Below, in pieces: positions 33,961-46,925 of a stretch of DNA of 64,000 nucleotides; position 1 is the stretch's first letter, and each line of letters starts with the position of its first letter. The notes below the pieces were generated by a model, which saw nothing but the letters and a program-made list of their open reading frames with translations, was not told the DNA's origin and did not search any database. Location of the stretch: contig NC_041002.1 of assembly GCF_004193775.1 (NCBI RefSeq), forward strand, positions 32,895,112 to 32,959,111, read 5' to 3'. Source of the DNA: Glycine soja. Its lineage: Eukaryota; Streptophyta; Magnoliopsida; Fabales; Fabaceae. The translations under genes and the position numbers were made by a program.

Positions 33961-34393
33961 TTTTAGGGGAAGGTAGCTTAGATATAGTATATGTATTGAG
34001 GTTATCTATATTGCCTTTTGATATATTTGTACTTTAGATCCCCAGTTTGTATGTGGTAACTTCATGATATTCTGGAACATCATATTTTTAGCACTAATGC
34101 TTATGCTATTGTGATGCTTATTCAAAAAATGATGCGTATGTTTTTACTACTACCATTAATGAATTGCATGTTATGTTTTTGAAGATGACTTTGTTTATGA
34201 GTACAACGAAAAGAGAAAAGAAAGAAAAATCATTTTCGTGTATATAGTTTCAACCTTTATCTTGAACTATGTTCTCCTCATCACAACATGTTTTTGAAAA
34301 ATTAGGTTCATGCTAAATTGTAGTATTTGAAACCAAACCTAAAATAGTATTTCTGCAAATTAAATGAATTCTTCATTTTATTACTTGAGAAAT
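33961..34393. other. No recognised gene
   Basis: AT-rich flank between the LTR debris and the hairpin. No supported frame. Confidence 0.4.
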
Positions 34394-34465
34394 AAAGTTA
34401 CAAAAAGAAGCATTACAATATGCATGCATTTTTGTAATGATTGTAATGCTTCTTTTTGTAACTTT
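34394..34465. repeat. Perfect 26-bp inverted repeat with 20-base loop
   Basis: Left arm 34394-34419 starts AAAGTTACAAAAAGAAGC. Right arm 34440-34465 is its exact reverse complement. The loop (ATGCATGCATTTTTGTAATG) contains a second small palindrome. AAATGAATTC occurs on both sides of the hairpin. I cannot tell whether it is a small transposon relic, a hairpin RNA source or a chance fold-back duplication. Confidence 0.9.
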
Positions 34466-37400
34466 AAATGAATTCGTAATTAAAACATTTTATTTCAAAA
34501 AAGGGTTATGCTTGAACAATTTTTTCATCCTTTGTACAACTGGATAAAACTTTCCTTGAGATAAAAATTTTAGACTATCATTATTCTTAATTTCCTATAA
34601 AACTCCAGAGATAACATTAATTTTGTTTCTAGATATTTAAACATTGAGCATAAAAAAGACTTGTATTAAAGAATACTTGAGATTTGAGCTTGAAGATACT
34701 TATTGAAATAAATGAAACACAATAGAATGAAGGGGAAAATAATGTGTTAAAATAAACAAAAAATATTTTTTTTCTCACAAGTTAAACCTTTTTTGAAAAA
34801 AAATTTGAACACCTATTTATAAAAAGATATAAAAAAATTATTTTCCAACTTTGAAAACAAATGTTCACAAAATAGATTTTCAAAAACCTTGTGCATCCAA
34901 TGATGTATTTAAGAGAAAACAAGTTAAAGACACAAGAGTAGGAGTGTAAACATTTTTTTTAATACTAATTCACTTAATTTGTGAGCTACATCTAGGTCTC
35001 TTTCAACCTTAAAAGAATTCCACTAATCAAAAACAAATTACAAACAAGTATTCTTTCCTACAACTTATTGTTTACAACAAGTATTCTTTAGGTCATTTCT
35101 GACACACCCTCGATTTCTTCCTAAGACTGATAAATACTTAAGTATTCTTTGACCACTAAGTTACTCCTGACTTTCCCAAACAAGTTTCAAAGATTACAAG
35201 GAATCTACTCTCATAGAGAGAGAGAGAGAGAGAGAAAATAATACAAATCAAAATCAAAGAACAATTTTGCTAAGCAAAGGACAACTCTTTAACGCTCAAC
35301 GTCTAATCGTCCACAACTGAAAGCTTTTTGTATAAGAGAGAAAGGTAGTACTTTTTGTATTTCATATTGCAAGAGTTGTCTTCTCAAAGCTTCATTCTTG
35401 AATTATAATCTTTTGGGGATTAGAGCCTTCAAAAACTTTTGTTTCTCACAATAATATTTGTCTCTTATGCAATGCGTTAGCTTAGGGTGCATAGAGAAAC
35501 AAACAAAGTTACTTTCCTTTTCTAAGCAATGTTCATGTTGTTGTTAGGGGTATTTTGGCAATTGCACCAATCAAACAAGTAATTTAATGGGTAGTCTAGA
35601 TATTATTTACCAAAAGACTCATGCAATATACGCAATGCAGCAAATTATTAACTTAAACTTAAAAGCGATACAAGAAAACACTAAAAACATAAATTACAAG
35701 GTGGATTTGTGAAGTAACAAACATATCAAGTGAGAAAATAGGAAAGTAAATGGTTTTATGTGGTTTTAAAATAAGAAACACAATTGTAGAGGTGTTACAC
35801 AGATGGTAGAAGTTGTTGCAAGAGTAGATTTCACCAAATCTTCACTCTCTTCATGCATTAATGTGTCATACATCATTCATGTTCAAATGTTAAAATCAAT
35901 CAATAAAATTTTTTTAATCCTAATTTCTTAGGTAAAAAGAGCCTTAGATACCTCCCCAAGCCAAAATCCCTCAAAAACTTAATGAAGGCACTAGCCTTAA
36001 GCTTTGTGACCATAAGATTACCAACAAATTCAATACCATTCCTGGACACTAAGCCCCATGGACATTTTGTTCAGCTCAAGATAATAAAAGTGTTGCACAA
36101 CATCATTTACATACCAAAATCATGTCATGGTTGGCCATTCCACAACAAGCATTAAGAAAAGACACAAAATGCTAACATGGAACATAAATATATGAAATAT
36201 ATCATTCATATCAAAAGATACACGAGAGTTCAGAAGTGGTTGCATTTACCCCTTACGACAATAATCAGCCACTCATGGAAGTGAGTAGCTTGAATTTGCA
36301 CATGAAAAGGTAGGAAATGGTTAAAGAGCACAAGAATACTTTAGAGCTTTTCCCTCTATACAATTGTACAAAACTTGCAACTGATATAATGACTATACAA
36401 AAAGAGAGGGGGAATCAAAATATATTTGCAAGTTCAACCTAAAAATACTTAGGCATCATTTCCATTTTGAGTGCAGATTCGCTTAGCCATGGATTTTGGC
36501 TTGGCCAAATGTTAGTTTTCATTCTTCTTGAAATTTTGTTGTCCAAGCTAATCCTTTTGGAGCTTCAGTATTCCAAACTTGCTCTCAAAGATATTTCTTC
36601 CATTTTAGACCTTTTATCTACAAAAAAGATGGGATAAATTAGTACAAAGTAGCTATGAAATCAAAATATTATGTAGAATTCATAAACTAATAAAAACAAC
36701 ACAATTGAAGTCAAAACGACCCTTTAAATCTAAAAAAGAGCAGTAAAAGTTCCTTAAACAATACCATAAGAGTACATAAATTTGGCATTTAATAGTTGCC
36801 TCCACTAGTTATATGAAAACAATTTTGTAAATAATATGTTGAATTTGCTTCTATCCTACCTTATACACACACACTTCAAAATTCAAATGATAAGTTAATT
36901 TGAAAAAGATGAGGGAACAAAGGCACACATACCTTTCAAGCAAAATTATCCTCATACATATCACACCATATGTCTTTTTTGTTTGGACAAAAAGAAACTA
37001 TAGTAAACATATAGATCAAAGTGTTAGTTTCTTAGATCCAATAGGATCTAATAAAAAATTTGGGCACATTTGATGCTAGTTTTTTTATAAAAAAAACTTT
37101 TGGGCACATTTTATTAGTAGCACGGTGGACGCTAGATTTTTCTTATGAAAACAAGTAATAAAGTACAAAAATGCACATTGGATGCATAACAAATATGAGT
37201 AAAACTTTATGTTCAATTCAAGAAAAAAAAATACCATATCTATTAAGCTTATAGTCTTGTATTGCTTAATAAACCTCATTAGTTTATCAAATTTTAATAC
37301 ATTTGTTATCATCAAAACTATAATATTTTAACAGGTTAGATATCATCCATGTCTTTGGTTCTAACACTTATGAAACAATACTTTGGTTATAATTTTTTTT

Positions 37401-38460
37401 TCTTATACTCTAATCATTTGAATAGTGAAAATTTTGACTGTAGTCAAGGATTGGATGGATCAATTGTTGTTGGGTAAAATTGATAAAATTATTATATTGT
37501 TTTTTCTTCTCATTAACTTTGCTTTTCCAAATTTTGGGGACAATTTTTTTCTTCTAAAAAGGTATTTTATAAAATAATTTTCAAAAATTGAATTATGTGT
37601 TATTTTTCATCATTAGGTCTTCCTATTAGCATTTTTACAAAAAAAAAGATTGTAAAGTTGTTAAATTAGTCTTAATATATGCATTTTTCAAACATTCATC
37701 TATATACATAAATATTGCAAAAAGGTTTACTTCATTAGTTTATAAAAGGTTTTAAAATATAATTGAACATTTTTCTTACATTTTTTTATTTCACTCTTTT
37801 TCATCGATCTACGAAGTAAAAAAGACAAGGTAAATTTCGTAAAGTGGAAGTTAATAAACCCCTAATGTTGATATTCTCTTCTTGTTAAAACAATAAGTAA
37901 AATGCTTGTAACATCACATAAAGGATCATGCAAGAAAATAATCAATGTGTTCATTATTGATAATAAATATGAATTTCAAATTTAACTATCAATTTATAAC
38001 TTTAAAATTAATAATACAATGTGTTTATTACATATTTCAATTTTTTGTGTGTGATAATGTGGCAATAGAGGTAAGAATATTCAATATACCAAAGTGGATG
38101 TGAATGTTTAGGATCTTGAAGAATAGGCGAAGGTCAACAAAGTGGATTATTTAAAATACATACTTGCAACCATAGTTATCAAACTTAACTCGAACTGGTT
38201 GACCCAAAAATTAGTCCGAGCCTAATACATGATCAGTTGTGGAAACCGGATTAACTCGGTCTATTTTTATCAAAAGTGGAGACTCGATTATTTGTAAAGT
38301 AGCTCGTAAAAGCTCTTTGTTCTCATCTCAACGTTGTTCACACTTCCCTATGGCTGATATTCACCACACTTTCCTTTGCATGTTGTTGTCTCCACTCACA
38401 CTTGTTAATCCTTCACTCATGTACATTAACATTTAATTTTAAATTCAAAACATATCAAAA
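34466..38460. other. AT-rich region, no recognised gene
   Basis: It contains a (GA)n run at about 35214-35234 and, at 38165-38260, a stretch (ATAGTTATCAAACTTAACTCG) that reads like a dispersed legume repeat. A similar GACTCA/GACC-rich stretch lies at 47530-47610 on the far side of the Helitron, so both may be halves of the repeat the Helitron entered. No protein family was seen. Confidence 0.4.
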
Positions 38461-38470
38461 TCTATTATCT

Positions 38471-40905
38471 ATATATAAAAGGAAACCACCAACATAATTA
38501 CAAAATTAGACATCTTATATTATTAACATTTGGCAAGAATAGCAGTAAAATGGTCCATTTATGTTTATTATTACATTTACGTTAAGCTAATTGAGAGGAG
38601 TGGGATGGGTATATTTTGGGATTACAAGTGGGTTGGTTGAGACTAAACATAAGAAGGAGTCCGGTGAAGAGAAAACGGGAAGACAAAGAGGGAACGAAGG
38701 TGAGTGTGGTGTTTATTGTGGATTTTTATTCTTTCTCTTTAGGTTTTTATTCTCTCTCTTTTCATGTTTGATTGATTTTGACTATTGTAGAGACTGGGAG
38801 AGGTTCGATGTTGCAGGGGAGGTCTCTGTGCTTAGCAGAACATGGATGGGCTATTGCTTAAGATGATTTTATTTAATAAATAGTATTTTTTTACTTTTCT
38901 ATTGCTTTACGAGTTTTATTTTGCAAAACAAGTTTGGGTGCAAAAGGATCGTCTCGGTTTCGGCATAATAATTTGATATCTAAAGGTAAGTTTTTGCTTA
39001 TGTTTTTCTTTGAGTGTTGAAAGGAAAGCTTGGAATTATAGTTTGTTGTATTATTTTTGGATTAGGGATTGTTTTCTCTCGGCATGATTTTCCTTTGTTC
39101 GTGATTTTCCATTCTATTATATCTTTCATTTGGTTGTGCTTTCAATGGTAGCTCCTAACATAAGAATTAGTTAGCTCTAAAGCCACTAAATCATATAAGC
39201 AAGAAGTTGTTGCATGTATGCTATCTTTTAACTTTGCTTTTATGAAAGGAGTAAGGATTTGGAGCATTGTGATTTGTAACATAAAGTTAAATGACTTTTA
39301 TAGTGTTGTTCATTTCACAATGCTTAGATTTCAATTCAAGGTCAGAGAAAAAAAAATCAAAAAACAAAAATATTTAAGGCGGGTATGGAAAATTGAAGGC
39401 AATCTCTCTTGATTTAGGAATATTATACTGATTATAATTTGAGGTTAAGGTCTTTATTTCTAGCTGAGGTATCAACAAAACCATACGGTTGATGACAAAA
39501 AATGGCCTATCTCAATAGTTTCATAAAAAAAACTTGGTTAGAAGTATATTAGATTCAACTCTCACTCAAGTAGAAATCTAATTGTGACTATCAAAGCCTT
39601 ATTCTATATATTTATTTATTTAAATTTTAGGTGAAAAAAGTCCTACATGTTATTATAACCTTAAAAGGCTTCATATTTGGTTGTTATTTCATTTTCATGT
39701 AGTTGTACCATTGAGTGAGAACTTATATTCTTGCAATACATGTTCGTTGTTCTAAACTGCATATGTGAGGACTCTTGTTGTGCAGTACTTTCTGGATAAT
39801 TTTGTGATTATAAGATTTTATTTTACACTTTTATAATTTTTTTTACTGCGGCTTTAGTTTACGTATCTCTGATTCTTATCTTCCTTGACTTGCTTAACCT
39901 TCGGTTTCCCAAAAATAAAACATTGCTCGTTAGCATTGAAAGATGGCCCATGGACATGGTTTCCAGCATAAGCTTTAGTATATTGTCTTCAAAATGCATG
40001 TATAAAATACATATATTGTGAGACCATTTTGTTACATAGTCAAATAACAAGGGGTCAACTGAAAATAAATATTCTGCAATTTAGATGGTGGAGCAAATGT
40101 GAGATAAGCACATAGTTATGTAAAATAGTTTTCACCGTTTCACATTACTATGTTCCCATGACTATGACCTTTCTCTCCATGTGTTCCAACTTGATATAAT
40201 GCTTAAATCTTCTTTCTTTTTCTTATTTTTTGGCGTATTGCTTCAATCTATAAGGACTAACCGAACTAAATTAGATACCCAAAGGTGCTTCTTTTTAGAA
40301 AAAAAAGATCAGTTCTCTTTTGTGCCCAATTACTCTCTGCAGGAAGCATTATGAGGTTTTTGCCTTGAGCAATAGTTGTTGCTACATGTGAAAATTTGCC
40401 CACAAAGGATATTAATGTTCATGTTTATGAATTTTTTCCTAGCAACCGAATGTGACTGTACTTTGTAGAGTTCAGTGTGTCTTTAGTGTTAAGATTTTGT
40501 TTTAGAATTTCTTTTTGTGCCTAATAATCCGTCTATGGTTCATATAATAGAATTATGTGTCTGTGTATTTAGTTTGATTGGCCATATGTTGTTTTAGTAT
40601 CAAAGTATGCAGTGATTTTAGTTTGGATTGTTTTTTTCCTGCTTTATAATGCATTGAATTTAGTTTGTTTGTTGCAGAATTATTTTATTCATGTTATATA
40701 TATAATTTATCGTTGTTAATTTCTTGAGATGATGTTAGCTCTGTGTATGGTGTTCACATTCAACAATAGCATTAGTGCTAGGATATCTGGATAAAGTGCT
40801 TTGACATTATAATTTTTAAGGATTCTTAACATTTTGTATTTAGGTGATAGTGATTATTTAACTTTATCTTTAGCTAACTTTGTTCTATTCATGTACTTGA
40901 TAGAA
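38471..40905 (+). other. Helitron 5' region, no supported gene
   Basis: A TATA-like TATATATAAAAGG lies at 38470-38482, near the Helitron's 5' end. A 91-codon frame at 38591-38866 has no recognisable domain and is likely leader sequence. The rest is AT-rich and could be intron or untranslated sequence of the RPA1-like gene. Confidence 0.4.
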
Positions 40906-41031
40906 ATGGCAAGGAGTCCAGATTTCATTAAGAACATTGATAACATGAAGTAGACACTTAAACTTGTTGTCAGGATTGTCACTCTTTGGTTTGTTGAAAC
41001 TAAAGACAAAGTTGAATAGGCTGAGATGATT

Positions 41032-41036
41032 ATAAT
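41032..41036. repeat. Left target duplication ATAAT
   Basis: It precedes the solo LTR start TGATGGACAAG. An identical ATAAT lies at 42246-42250. Confidence 0.9.
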
Positions 41037-42245
41037 TGATGGACAAGTGGTCTCAATAACTTAAGAGGGGGGTGAATTAAGTTTTAAAATTTTTCCACTA
41101 ACAAGTTTTAACCCCCTTATAAATGATATATGACAGGCTCAGAATGTAGAAGAAGAAGAAGCAATCAATTTAATAATGTTCTTTTAAATGCGCAAGACAT
41201 AGTAAACTGTAATAAAATAACTGAGATAAGGGAAGAGAAAATTGCAAACTCATTTTATCCTGGTTTAGCCACTTCCCATGCCTACGTCTAGTCCTCGAGC
41301 AACCCACTTGAGATTTTCCATTATCTCTGTAAATCCTTTACAAACTTTGAACACACCTTGGGATTCCTCTCCCTTGTGTTCAGGATTCTCATAAGTCAAG
41401 AGACGAACAATCTCTTGATCACAACAATGTCTTTAGAATGTACAGAAGAATTTCTCTCTTTTAGAGATGATAATACAAATTGAAGATCCTAGAAGAATTC
41501 TCAATATATTTGCAAATGTTTGGCCAATAGTTGTTTAGAGAGCATTTGACAATTAAGTTCTCTTAGAACATCTCTCTCTTGTTCTTTTCGAAGTCAGAAA
41601 CACATATATATATGCCCATTGTGCCTTTTCAAAATGGTTTGAAGAGATGTGACTTTTCAAAAAGTTTTTCTGAAGTTTTCTCACTAGTAATCGATTATAG
41701 GATTCTGGTATTCGATTACACAGTTATATTTCTGAAGAGTCATGACTTTTCAAAGGTTTTTTTGAAATCTCTTCACTAGTAATCGATTACAGGATTCTGG
41801 TAATCGATTACACAGATCAAAATTCAAACAGTTTTGTTCCGTTAGTCAAAAATATATTGACAAACTCTCTGGTAAGCGATTACATAGTCTGGTAATCAAT
41901 TACCAGTTCCAAAATATCTTTTTGAACTAATTTGGCCTTTGATAAAAGAGTGTTTGATACTAAAGATGTTGAGGCCAAACTAAAGCAATCAAATTGAGAT
42001 TCTTTAAACAAACTTACTAAGTTCTTATCTTAGATTTACAAGATCTTGTTCGCTTGAACTTGAATTAATCTTGAAGCAATCTCTGTTTGCTTAACCTTGA
42101 ATATTTCTTGAAGCAATCTTGTTTGATTATACTTTGGCATCATCAAAAGCCTGTATTCATACATTTACATTCTCCCCCTTTTTGATGATGACAACCATTA
42201 TCAAGTAAATTCTTTTTGGCATCATCAAAACCTGCATGATTCACA
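41037..42245 (-). mobile_element. Copia-family solo LTR, 1209 bp, with ATAAT target duplication
   Basis: On the plus strand it starts TGATGGACAAGTGGTC and ends GCATGATTCACA, flanked by ATAAT on both sides. It has the same family layout as the LTR at 1440-2635 (GACAAGTGG start, G run, GCCTACGTCTAGTCC block, three pairs of TAATCGATTA-like boxes at 41685-41910, TTTTTGGCATCATCAAAAC near the end). The strand is assigned from that element, whose PBS reads minus. No internal sequence remains. It sits inside the first OB-fold exon of the RPA1-like gene. Confidence 0.92.
41685..41912. repeat. Paired TAATCGATTA-like boxes in the solo LTR
   Basis: Six boxes in three pairs. Three are canonical TAATCGATTA, and the others differ at one base (ATTCGATTA, AAGCGATTA, AATCAATTA). 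Pair spacing matches the array at 2140-2341. Confidence 0.8.
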
Positions 42246-42250
42246 ATAAT
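42246..42250. repeat. Right target duplication ATAAT
   Basis: Identical to 41032-41036. Joining the flanks restores an open reading through AEMII and MDKNV in the RPA1-like exon. Confidence 0.9.
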
Positions 42251-43710
42251 GGATAAGAATGTTGTGCTACTAATTTTAGTCTCATTTATTATCTAATTTA
42301 ATATGAATATGCATTTACTTTAATATTTAAATTATTAAGATTGGTGCTTTTGTTTTCACGGCTTGATAAAATACATGTGATTGTAAAGAAGGATCAGTTA
42401 AACACATGGAAGCTCATGTTTAAGGAGAATCAAACTTATATGACACATAACTTTATAATTGTTCCTGATGAAGGACAATATACAAAGTTTGTCTTCACCC
42501 TTATAAATTAGTTTTCATAGCGGTTACCACTATTATTAAGCAAGAAATGCATGATATTCCTTTCAAATCTTATGAATTTGTTAAATATGATGATATTATT
42601 GTTGGAAGTTATTGACATGATTTGTTAGCTAGTAATCCTTATTTTTTACTTTGCAACATTTTTTGTGCTTCTGTTTAGTTATAAATTACATTTTCCCTTT
42701 GAATCTTTTAAAAGTGTGTCTGCTAGTTGATTTTTGTTTTTATGTTTTTTAATAATTTTGCATAATTGTTTTTTTTGGGCTGATTTTCTTGTGTAAATGT
42801 TATTGGTGTTTTGCAAGAGATAACTTTTCACTAGATAAATGGTAACCCAAAGAAGGTATCTTTCACCATGAAGGATTAAAGGTAATTGAGCTATACTTGT
42901 GTTCATTGAAATCTTTAGTGGACCTCAATTGAGTATTTTGTAATTAGTTATGTTTATGATTGACAATGATCAAACGGTTGTGTGTACTCTTTGGGATGAC
43001 TACTATTTTGCAACTACTGAATTATCTGAAGGAAACAAGTGGTTTGATTATTGTTATAATTTTACTGACACATGCTAAAATCAAAGAGGCTCGAGGTTAA
43101 TTTTTTTAGTCTTGGTAGCTTTCTTATTTCCTTTAATGTTATTGTAAGATTACTTAGTTACCCTTTTTAATTGCTACTATAGGAATTTACCTAACATCGG
43201 TATACAATACATGGCAGGGTTCAAAGTTGTTTATTAATGATTCACTACCTAAAATAGAGTCCTTTAAAGAAAGGTTTAATATAATAATGTTGTTTTAGAT
43301 AGATTGTCTTATTGAAAAAATTAGTCATCTTCACATATTAACTATAAGCTAATTATTGTTGGATTGTAGAACTGGTGTTAGATTACCTATTGGTGTTCCA
43401 ATGCTAAACTCTTCAGCAAAAGATCAAAGTCTTTCCCAATCTCCTGGATCATCTCAGTACTCAGAGAAAGACAAATTCTTCTATAAAGTTGAGGTCAAGA
43501 GTCTAGCTTAAGTCAATGAGGCAAGAACTATGCGTAGTCCTCTGTGCTTTTCTTTTTTACAAAAATATAATGGATATGCTTATCATATTAGGACATTTCG
43601 TTCAATATTTGTTTTGGGTTTGATCTGTCGCTTTTCTTTTTGTCAAACTTGAAGGATACGTTTGTGCCACTATTGGGACAATTGCAAAAATAAGTATAAA
43701 CAATCAAGGG

Positions 43711-43715
43711 TGGTG
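43711..43715. repeat. Left target duplication TGGTG
   Basis: It precedes the gypsy solo LTR start TGATGCAATCC. The identical copy is at 44690-44694. Confidence 0.92.
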
Positions 43716-44689
43716 TGATGCAATCCTACCCCCCAAGGGCATTGGATAGAAGACTCCAAGAAGATTTGGCCAGAGATGCAAGAGAAGGCCCTAAGGTTCT
43801 CATGAGCCTTAGGGTAGATTTTGGGCCCATGGCTAAGTATGAGCCCACTTATCTTTGTACATATTAGATTAGGATTTCATTATTTTTGGACCTTGTATTT
43901 AGGGCTCCATAATGTAGGTAGGGTACCCTAGAAATATTGGATTTTTCAGCCCTTGTATTTTAAGGCGCCTAGAATAGTTTTTGTATTAGGGGTACTTTTG
44001 TAATTTCACATGCACTAAGTGAATATTTGATGTGTGTGTTGGGAAATAAATTTAATTGAATTGGTAGAAGCCCAATCCAATTAAATTTTAGAGGGGGAGG
44101 TGAGCATTTGCTTACTACACCCCATTGCCACATCATATAGTCACACTTTGTGCATGTTCTTCATGCTTTACATGCCTCATGACACCTAAGCACACTTAGT
44201 GGAGAATCTTGGAATTGATCTTGGATTAGTGGGTTGAACCATAACTGAAATTCACTAATCATAATTAGTGAAATTTTGGCTCCAAAATTTGGCTCCACAA
44301 ATTCAATTTCAAATTCAAGTGAAATTTGAATTGAAATTCAAATTTCCCTCCAATTTTGTGTGACACTTAGGCTATAAATAGAGGCCATGTCTGTGCATTT
44401 TTTTTCAACTTTGATCATTTGAAAATTAAACTTCAGATTTCAGAGCTCTTTTAGAGCACAAAATTTTGTGCTCTTGTCTTCCTCTCCCTTCATTCATCTC
44501 CTTCTTCCTCCAAGCTCTTATCCATTGCCTCCTATGGTGGTGAGCTTCTTCTAGACTCATCTTCTCCTTGAAGTAGCGTCTCCTCTCTCTCTTTCTTCAC
44601 CATTCCACTGTCTTTCATCTTCCAAGAAGCAAAGGAATCCATTGATGAAGAAGATCCTAGGCCTACAAGCTCGAATGGAGCTTACATCA
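43716..44689 (+). mobile_element. Gypsy-family solo LTR, 974 bp, with TGGTG target duplication
   Basis: It starts TGATGCAATCCTACCCCCCA and ends ATGGAGCTTACATCA, flanked by TGGTG. TATA box GCTATAAATAG at 44371-44381. It is the same family, in the opposite orientation, as the 3' LTR at 12361-13341, and gives the intact U3-R-U5 layout against which the palindromic LTR at 19623-20155 can be read. It is inserted at a Trp codon just before the zinc-ribbon exon part of the RPA1-like gene. Confidence 0.94.
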
Positions 44690-44694
44690 TGGTG
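44690..44694. repeat. Right target duplication TGGTG
   Basis: Identical to 43711-43715. Coding continues as CYPTCNRC. Confidence 0.92.
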
Positions 44695-45498
44695 CTACCC
44701 AACTTGTAATAGGTGTAACAAAACTGTTCTAATGCTTGATGGCCCATTTACACGTTTGTGTGGAAGATACAATGAGAAAATTTTGTTAAGGTAATATGCT
44801 ACTTAGACTTGGTTGGGTATTAACTTTCTTGAAATTTTTTCCCCATTATGGTTTTTCCTTTAAAAGATTTTACTGATTTGAGGTTTTTCCTCAGTTCTAT
44901 GCAATAGATAGGTATAGGCTCGAAGTCATAGTGTATCAAACAAACATAACTCTAATTTTGTCTTATGGAATCAAGAATGTTTGCACCTTATAGGGAAGAC
45001 TGCTCAAGAGATAAATCAAATTATGTTTGATGTAAGTGATTCAGCATCACGATTGCTTATCAATTTGTTACTTCTGATTATGTTATGATTCCTTGAATCT
45101 TATGTCTCTGAATTCGTGTGTGCAAGGGTGGTGATAAAAATGTTAATATCTTTCCAAACCCACTACATAATGTCTTGGGTCATACTCTACCATTCAAGGT
45201 TCGGGTAAAACCTAAGTACAGGAATTCATCTATGCAGAAAATATCTAATGACTCGACTATAATGAGAGCTATTCTGGATTTCCTCTCAAATGAGGAGGTA
45301 CTTAAATCATTAACTCCTTATACTGTTGTACTTAAATCATTTCCTCTCAAATTTATAGTAATCCTTATATTGTTGCATGTTACTCCTAACTAACTAACTA
45401 ACTAACTATATATATTCCTCCTTTATGCTATTTTCTCAATTCTAGGTGAGCAAAGGTAGTATCTAAGTTCAAATTAGATTGGCAAATCTGAAACAATA

Positions 45499-45995
45499 GA
45501 CAATGATGCTTTTAATGCAATAACAACTGAATTTTTAAACTCTTTGACTACTTCTAGGCTACCTAATCATAAAATCAATGTTAAGATTGGTTCACCAATA
45601 ATGCTATTATGAAACTTAGACCAAAATGAAGGGCTCTGTAATGGTACTAGACTTATAATCACAAGGCTAGCAAATCATATAATTGAAGTTGAAATCATCT
45701 CAGGCAAAAATACTTGTCCATAGGATGTCAATGTCTCCTCCTCAATGACAATGGACCTTCAAGATAATTAGAAGATTGTTTCCAATTATTGTATCTTATG
45801 CTATGACAATTAATAAACCTCAGGGGTAATCATTAGCCAGTGTCGATTTATATCTACCCAAACCAGTTTTTCGCTATGGAAAATTATATGTTGAACTTTC
45901 AAGAGTGTAAAACAAAAAAAGGATTAAAAGTAATTATACATGACAAAGATAGAGACCCTTTGACCACAACTACCAATGTTATCCAAAATCTCTAA
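45499..45995 (+). pseudogene. Helitron helicase (PIF1-like) C-terminal remnant
   Basis: The C-terminal end of the RepHel helicase. Blocks: DNDAFNAITTEFLNSLTTSR and LPNHKINVKIGSPIMLL, then NEGLCNGTRLIITRLANHII near 45629-45690, then RRLFPIIVSYAMTINKPQG (motif V/VI region) near 45770-45828, then SLASVDLYLPKPVFRYGKLY and VELSRV near 45837-45910, and KKGLKVI with D and TTTNV to the stop near 45993. There are in-frame stops (after IMLL and NKPQG) and frameshifts, including one in the A run near 45915. The ATP-binding Walker motifs and the HUH Rep domain are absent from the window, so the element cannot roll-circle replicate by itself. It lies just downstream of the RPA1-like gene in the same orientation. 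Confidence 0.85.
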
Positions 45996-46048
45996 CAGGT
46001 TTTGTTAACTAGATCCTATATTATATTTTACTATTTTGCCTATTTCTA

Positions 46049-46925
46049 GACTATTAATATTCATTTACCAAACTGATTATCCAAGCCTTCAACTATATTA
46101 TTTTGTAGTTGTCCATTTTGTTTGCCAAAAACAATTCTGCTTTGACATGTTTGGCTTTCTAATTCTGATTTATTCAGCAAGCACACTCACTTCACAACCA
46201 TGAATGACAATAAATCAAACACGATGTTCTACTATTTCAGTATTAACTTTCATCCTTTTGAATTTAGTGTACCTTTCAGTGGAACTCACTTCTAACTAAT
46301 AGGTTTCACCATTACTTAGATTATAATACATGACATTATTCATTAAATACCTATCTAACCGTATTCAATAATTCATTTTGCAGAAATTCATAGGCTTTTA
46401 CATATACTATCTTTATTATGCATTTTGGTGTGACACAATTTTTTGCTAACACAAGTCTTCCTCCTAACCTCTAAATTAACTTCTAAAATTTATTTCACAT
46501 GCTCTCTACTACATATTCCTTATTTAAAAGATTTAACTCTACATTCTATACTAAATTTTAGGAACGTGTAAATTATAGGTCACCCGGTTCTGGATCCATT
46601 GTCATTCATCTGCACTTTCGCAACAACAACACTTTAACAGTAATAGGTTTTCCTACAAAGCTCTAACCAAATTTGCACACTTTTAGAATAAATTTTACAT
46701 TCGCTATCTTCACTATGCATTTTGGTACGAGGCAATCTTATATTCATTTATCAAGCTGATTATTAAGGCCTTCAACCATATTATTTTGTAGTTGTTCATT
46801 TTGTTTGCCAAAAGCAATTGTGCCTTGACAAGTTTGGCTTACTAATTCTGAATTATTCAGCAAGCACACTCACATCACAACCATCAATGACAATAAATTA
46901 AACATCGTGTTCTCCTGTTTTAATT
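46049..46925. repeat. Tandem duplication of about 688 bp period near the Helitron 3' end
   Basis: A 190-base block at 46049-46240 (with CATTTACCAAACTGATTATC, TATTATTTTGTAGTTG and CAGCAAGCACACTCAC) recurs at 46736-46923. The sequence between the copies is partly alike (CTATCTT.ATTATGCATTTTGGT occurs twice). It is non-coding. Confidence 0.75.

Larger units (their letters stand above)
40906..45300 (+). pseudogene. RPA1-like (replication protein A 70 kDa-type) gene of the Helitron, split by two solo LTRs
   Basis: Single-strand-DNA-binding OB-fold protein of the kind carried by plant Helitrons. Seen in order: MARSPDFIKNIDNMK from 40906; VVRIVTLWFVE, then AEMII broken by the first LTR and resuming MDKNV; IHVIVKKDQLNTWKLMF and TYMTHNFIIVPDEGQYTKF near 42367-42500; IIKQEMHDIPFKSYEFVKYD near 42530; MIDNDQTVVCTLWDDYYF near 42960; VYNTWQGSKLFINDSLPKIE near 43200; SINNQGW broken by the second LTR and resuming CYPTCNRCNKTV (zinc ribbon) at 44697; YRLEVIVYQ near 44910; GKTAQEINQIMFD near 44995; and FKVRVKPKY to about 45300. 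Stops at NMK* and KVE*, a frameshift near 44960, and loss of the last zinc-ribbon Cys (Tyr in GRYNEK) mark it as a pseudogene. Confidence 0.82.

Noticed and set aside
38591..38866. 91-codon frame near the Helitron 5' end
   Set aside because: Phe-rich, low-complexity C-terminal half with no domain. More likely leader sequence.
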